From positions 1 through 7,662 of the forward strand of contig VBJX01000100.1 of assembly GCA_005879775.1 (NCBI GenBank): 7,662 nucleotides of DNA. Direction: 5' to 3'. The notes under the pieces were generated by a model. It was not told where the DNA came from, ran no database searches, and was given only the letters and a program-made list of their open reading frames with translations. The translations under genes and the position numbers were made by a program. The stretch comes from Chloroflexota bacterium (lineage in GTDB: Bacteria > Chloroflexota > Limnocylindria > QHBO01). Below, one piece after another: positions 6,595-7,662 of this stretch (its first letter is position 1; each line of letters opens with the position of its first letter).

Positions 6595-6932
6595 TGCGGC
6601 TCTCCTTGGTGTTGTAGCTCGTTGAGGTAGTCGTCCAGCCGATCGAGTCGGTCATTCCACGCCTGCTCGTACTTGGCCAACCACTCGTGCATCGGCCCAA
6701 GGCGTGCTGGTTCCAGGCGATACAGCCGAGAACGCCCTTCCGCCCGGCAGCTGACGAGTCCCACCTCGGCGAGCACCCGAAGGTGTTTTGAGACCTGAGG
6801 CTGTGACAGCGAGAGGTCGCTCACGATCGCTCCGACAGCCTTCTCGCTCGTGAAGAGCGCGTCCAGGATTTCGCGACGGTGGGCCTCGGCAATCGCGTTG
6901 AAGACATCGGACGTCGTGGAAGAGCGGGTCAT
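6591..6932 (-). CDS. ArsR-family winged-helix transcriptional regulator, 113 aa
   Basis: Dimeric DNA-binding repressor type. ATG 6932 is chosen because the ArsR fold starts within a few residues of it; the frame stays open far upstream but there it runs antisense through the divergent gene. Residues 9-30 (VFNAIAEAHRREILDAL) are the usual first helices. The HTH is at about 36-58, with recognition helix SQPQVSKHLRVLAEVGLV (43-60), then the wing GRSRLYRLEP (66-75). The tail MHEWLAKYEQAWNDRLDRLDDYL (81-103) is a dimerisation helix of the kind found in ArsR proteins paired with SRPBCC/AHSA1 genes. There is one Cys (C62) and no CxC metal site, so it is unlikely to sense arsenic or copper through thiols. 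Its stop overlaps the GTG of the AHSA1-like gene. A palindrome just upstream may be its operator. Confidence 0.93.
   Translation of the reverse strand: MTRSSTTSDVFNAIAEAHRREILDALFTSEKAVGAIVSDLSLSQPQVSKHLRVLAEVGLVSCRAEGRSRLYRLEPARLGPMHEWLAKYEQAWNDRLDRLDDYLNELQHQGEPQ
6602..6607 (-). promoter_or_regulatory. Ribosome binding site AAGGAG for the AHSA1-like gene
   Basis: AAGGAG on the minus strand lies 7 nt before GTG 6594 within the last codons of arsR. It supports a GTG start and translational coupling through the GTGA overlap. Confidence 0.75.
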
Positions 6933-6948
6933 GGTCCAACCGGAGCTT

Positions 6949-6974
6949 GCCGCTTCAAAGCCGAAAAAAGCGGC
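6949..6974. promoter_or_regulatory. Inverted repeat GCCGCTT-N12-AAGCGGC, candidate ArsR operator
   Basis: Perfect 7-bp arms at 6949-6955 and 6968-6974 in the 60-bp gap between arsR (start 6932, minus) and the lipoprotein gene (start 6993, plus). It lies 17-42 bp upstream of arsR and next to the -10-like box of the plus-strand gene, where a bound dimer could affect both. A function as operator is inference from position and symmetry. Confidence 0.45.
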
Positions 6975-6977
6975 CGG

Positions 6978-6983
6978 TAGACT
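6978..6983 (+). promoter_or_regulatory. -10-like box TAGACT before the lipoprotein gene
   Basis: TAGACT matches TANNNT and ends 9 nt before ATG 6993, with TTCAAA at 6954-6959 as a possible -35 (18-nt spacer). No Shine-Dalgarno sequence is present, so a leaderless or near-leaderless transcript is likely. Confidence 0.45.
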
Positions 6984-6992
6984 GAATCCGAG

Positions 6993-7418
6993 ATGCTGCG
7001 CGGTCTCCGACTGGGATTCCTGACGATCGCCCTCGTCGCGGCGTGCTCGGCGGGCCCACAGGCCAAGGTCATCTGCGAGTACCGCGACACCCTGTCGGAC
7101 GGCGAATGCCAATGGGCAGCACAGGCTGTCCTCGATTCGGTCGGAGCTGCCCATCCCGCTGCGGTGGTGGTCGTCTACGCGGTCTCCGGGTGCATCGGCT
7201 TCTGCCCATTCCTCGTGGGGAGCGCGGGACCGCCGCGGCGAGGGGCGTTGGTGTTTGTTCGATTCAGCGACGGCGCTCCATCGATCGAGTGGTGGCTCAA
7301 CGATCTTTCGCAGAAGCACCCGCTAGTCAGCGCAAGTTCGCAATTCGATCCCGACGGCTGGATCGACGCAGCCGAGGGGTCGCACGGCACCTCAGTGACG
7401 TCGATCGCGATCCCCTGA
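6993..7418 (+). CDS. Small predicted lipoprotein of unknown function, 141 aa
   Basis: I do not recognise the family. The first 18 residues are a lipoprotein signal: Arg at 3 and 6, a hydrophobic core at 7-16, and lipobox VAAC with lipidated Cys18, so the mature 124-residue protein should be anchored on the outer face of the membrane. Four further Cys (28, 39, 67, 71) could form two disulfides; C67-IGF-C71 sits in a hydrophobic turn after a Val-rich strand (58-62). A second strand LVFVRF (86-91) and the IEWWLND segment (98-104) follow. Nothing catalytic stands out. ATG 6993 is placed by the -10-like TAGACT. It diverges from arsR and shares that short regulatory gap. No gene follows within the window. 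Composition (about 65% G+C in a sampled line) is closer to the main operon than to arsR. Confidence 0.75.
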   Translation: MLRGLRLGFLTIALVAACSAGPQAKVICEYRDTLSDGECQWAAQAVLDSVGAAHPAAVVVVYAVSGCIGFCPFLVGSAGPPRRGALVFVRFSDGAPSIEWWLNDLSQKHPLVSASSQFDPDGWIDAAEGSHGTSVTSIAIP

Positions 7419-7662
7419 GGGTAGTGGCGCCCCCGGAGGGAATCGAATCCCCGCCAAGCCAACCGACACTCTGATTCGCTCGATTGGTACGCGACCCCGT
7501 CCACCGTAGGACAACGACGGCGGAGGAGCCGCCGGACGCGGGCAGCACAGGCGATGCGCCTGCGTGTTGCGGGTGCAGAGCAGCATGCCTAGTCGAACGG
7601 TCGCGACTCACGCGCCCGCGGCAGTTAGGTCAGAGGCACATCGCGTCATCGGTCGCTGGTAC
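7419..7662. other. Non-coding right end with short hairpins
   Basis: No convincing gene. Three compact inverted repeats are visible: CGGCGG/CCGCCG with a 5-nt loop (7518-7534), CAGGCG/CGCCTG with an ATG loop (7548-7562), and AGTCG/CGACT with an 8-nt loop (7591-7608). None is followed by a T-run. In GC-rich DNA such stems can arise by chance, so this is only weak evidence for a structured RNA. Confidence 0.35.
7425..7452 (-). other. tRNA-3'-end-like sequence (T-loop and CCA) without a matching 5' half
   Basis: Read on the minus strand: GGGGA, then TTCGATT (a canonical T-loop), CCCTC, CGGGGGC, G, CCA. This has the spacing of a T-arm, acceptor 3' strand, discriminator and encoded CCA. The T-stem is faulty (A against C at the loop-closing pair, one G-T wobble), and I find no GCCCCCG for the acceptor 5' strand in the window. 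It may be a decayed tRNA remnant or attachment-site copy, the 3' end of a longer RNA such as tmRNA starting beyond the window, or chance. Confidence 0.3.

Noticed and set aside
6933..7319. Upstream extension of the arsR frame (adds 129 codons)
   Set aside because: It would run antisense through the lipoprotein gene and its promoter; the ArsR fold begins close to ATG 6932 and family members are about 100-120 residues.
7425..7510. Complete tRNA gene on the minus strand
   Set aside because: The T-stem has a mismatched closing pair, no anticodon arm folds in the right place, and no acceptor 5' strand matches.
1..7662. CRISPR arrays, insertion sequences or transposase genes
   Set aside because: No spaced direct repeats, terminal inverted repeats or transposase-like reading frames were seen.

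Overview
This window is GC-rich bacterial DNA: sampled 60-base lines in the large genes run about 70-73% G+C. The gene content is that of a respiratory bacterium with a Sec-secreted peptide-binding protein, a CopC/CopD/cytochrome c fusion, a polytopic membrane protein of a family common in high-GC Gram-positive and Chloroflexota-type genomes, and a CcdA-type thiol reductase. Start regions with a TANNNT box 8-9 nt before the start codon suggest leaderless mRNAs. I lean towards Chloroflexota or a related high-GC phylum. This is inference; there is no rRNA or other marker in the window.

Layout. (1) Positions 1-1025, minus strand: 5' two-thirds of a family 5 (OppA-like) ABC transporter substrate-binding protein that runs off the left edge. 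(2) Positions 1026-1047: a very short divergent promoter region in which -10-like boxes for both directions overlap. (3) Positions 1048-6075, plus strand: a tight operon with gaps of 3 nt or 4-nt overlaps. It holds an unrecognised 178-residue protein, a 773-residue CopC-CopD-(FixH/YtkA-like)-cytochrome c fusion, a polytopic membrane protein with a six-cysteine loop that is interrupted by a frameshift near 4784, and CcdA. (4) Positions 6123-6932, minus strand: an ArsR-type regulator translationally coupled to an AHSA1/SRPBCC-domain gene that carries an internal deletion and frameshift. (5) Positions 6993-7418, plus strand: a small predicted lipoprotein of unknown function, divergent from arsR, with a perfect 7-bp-arm inverted repeat between them. 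(6) Positions 7419-7662: no gene seen; a tRNA-3'-end-like sequence on the minus strand and several short hairpins.

How it may work together. CopC/CopD proteins bind copper outside the membrane and pass it through the membrane. The fused cytochrome c can carry electrons on the outer face. CcdA moves reducing equivalents across the membrane to extracytoplasmic thiols. The membrane protein between them carries a Cys-rich loop that could hold metal. The operon therefore looks like a copper and thiol redox module at the cell surface, perhaps serving assembly of a copper or heme respiratory enzyme. No oxidase, Sco or thioredoxin-like partner lies inside the window, so the client is unknown. The arsR/AHSA1 segment has lower G+C (sampled lines 55-63%) and is probably a separate unit. 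Two genes in this window are frame-broken, so base-level sequence accuracy should be kept in mind.
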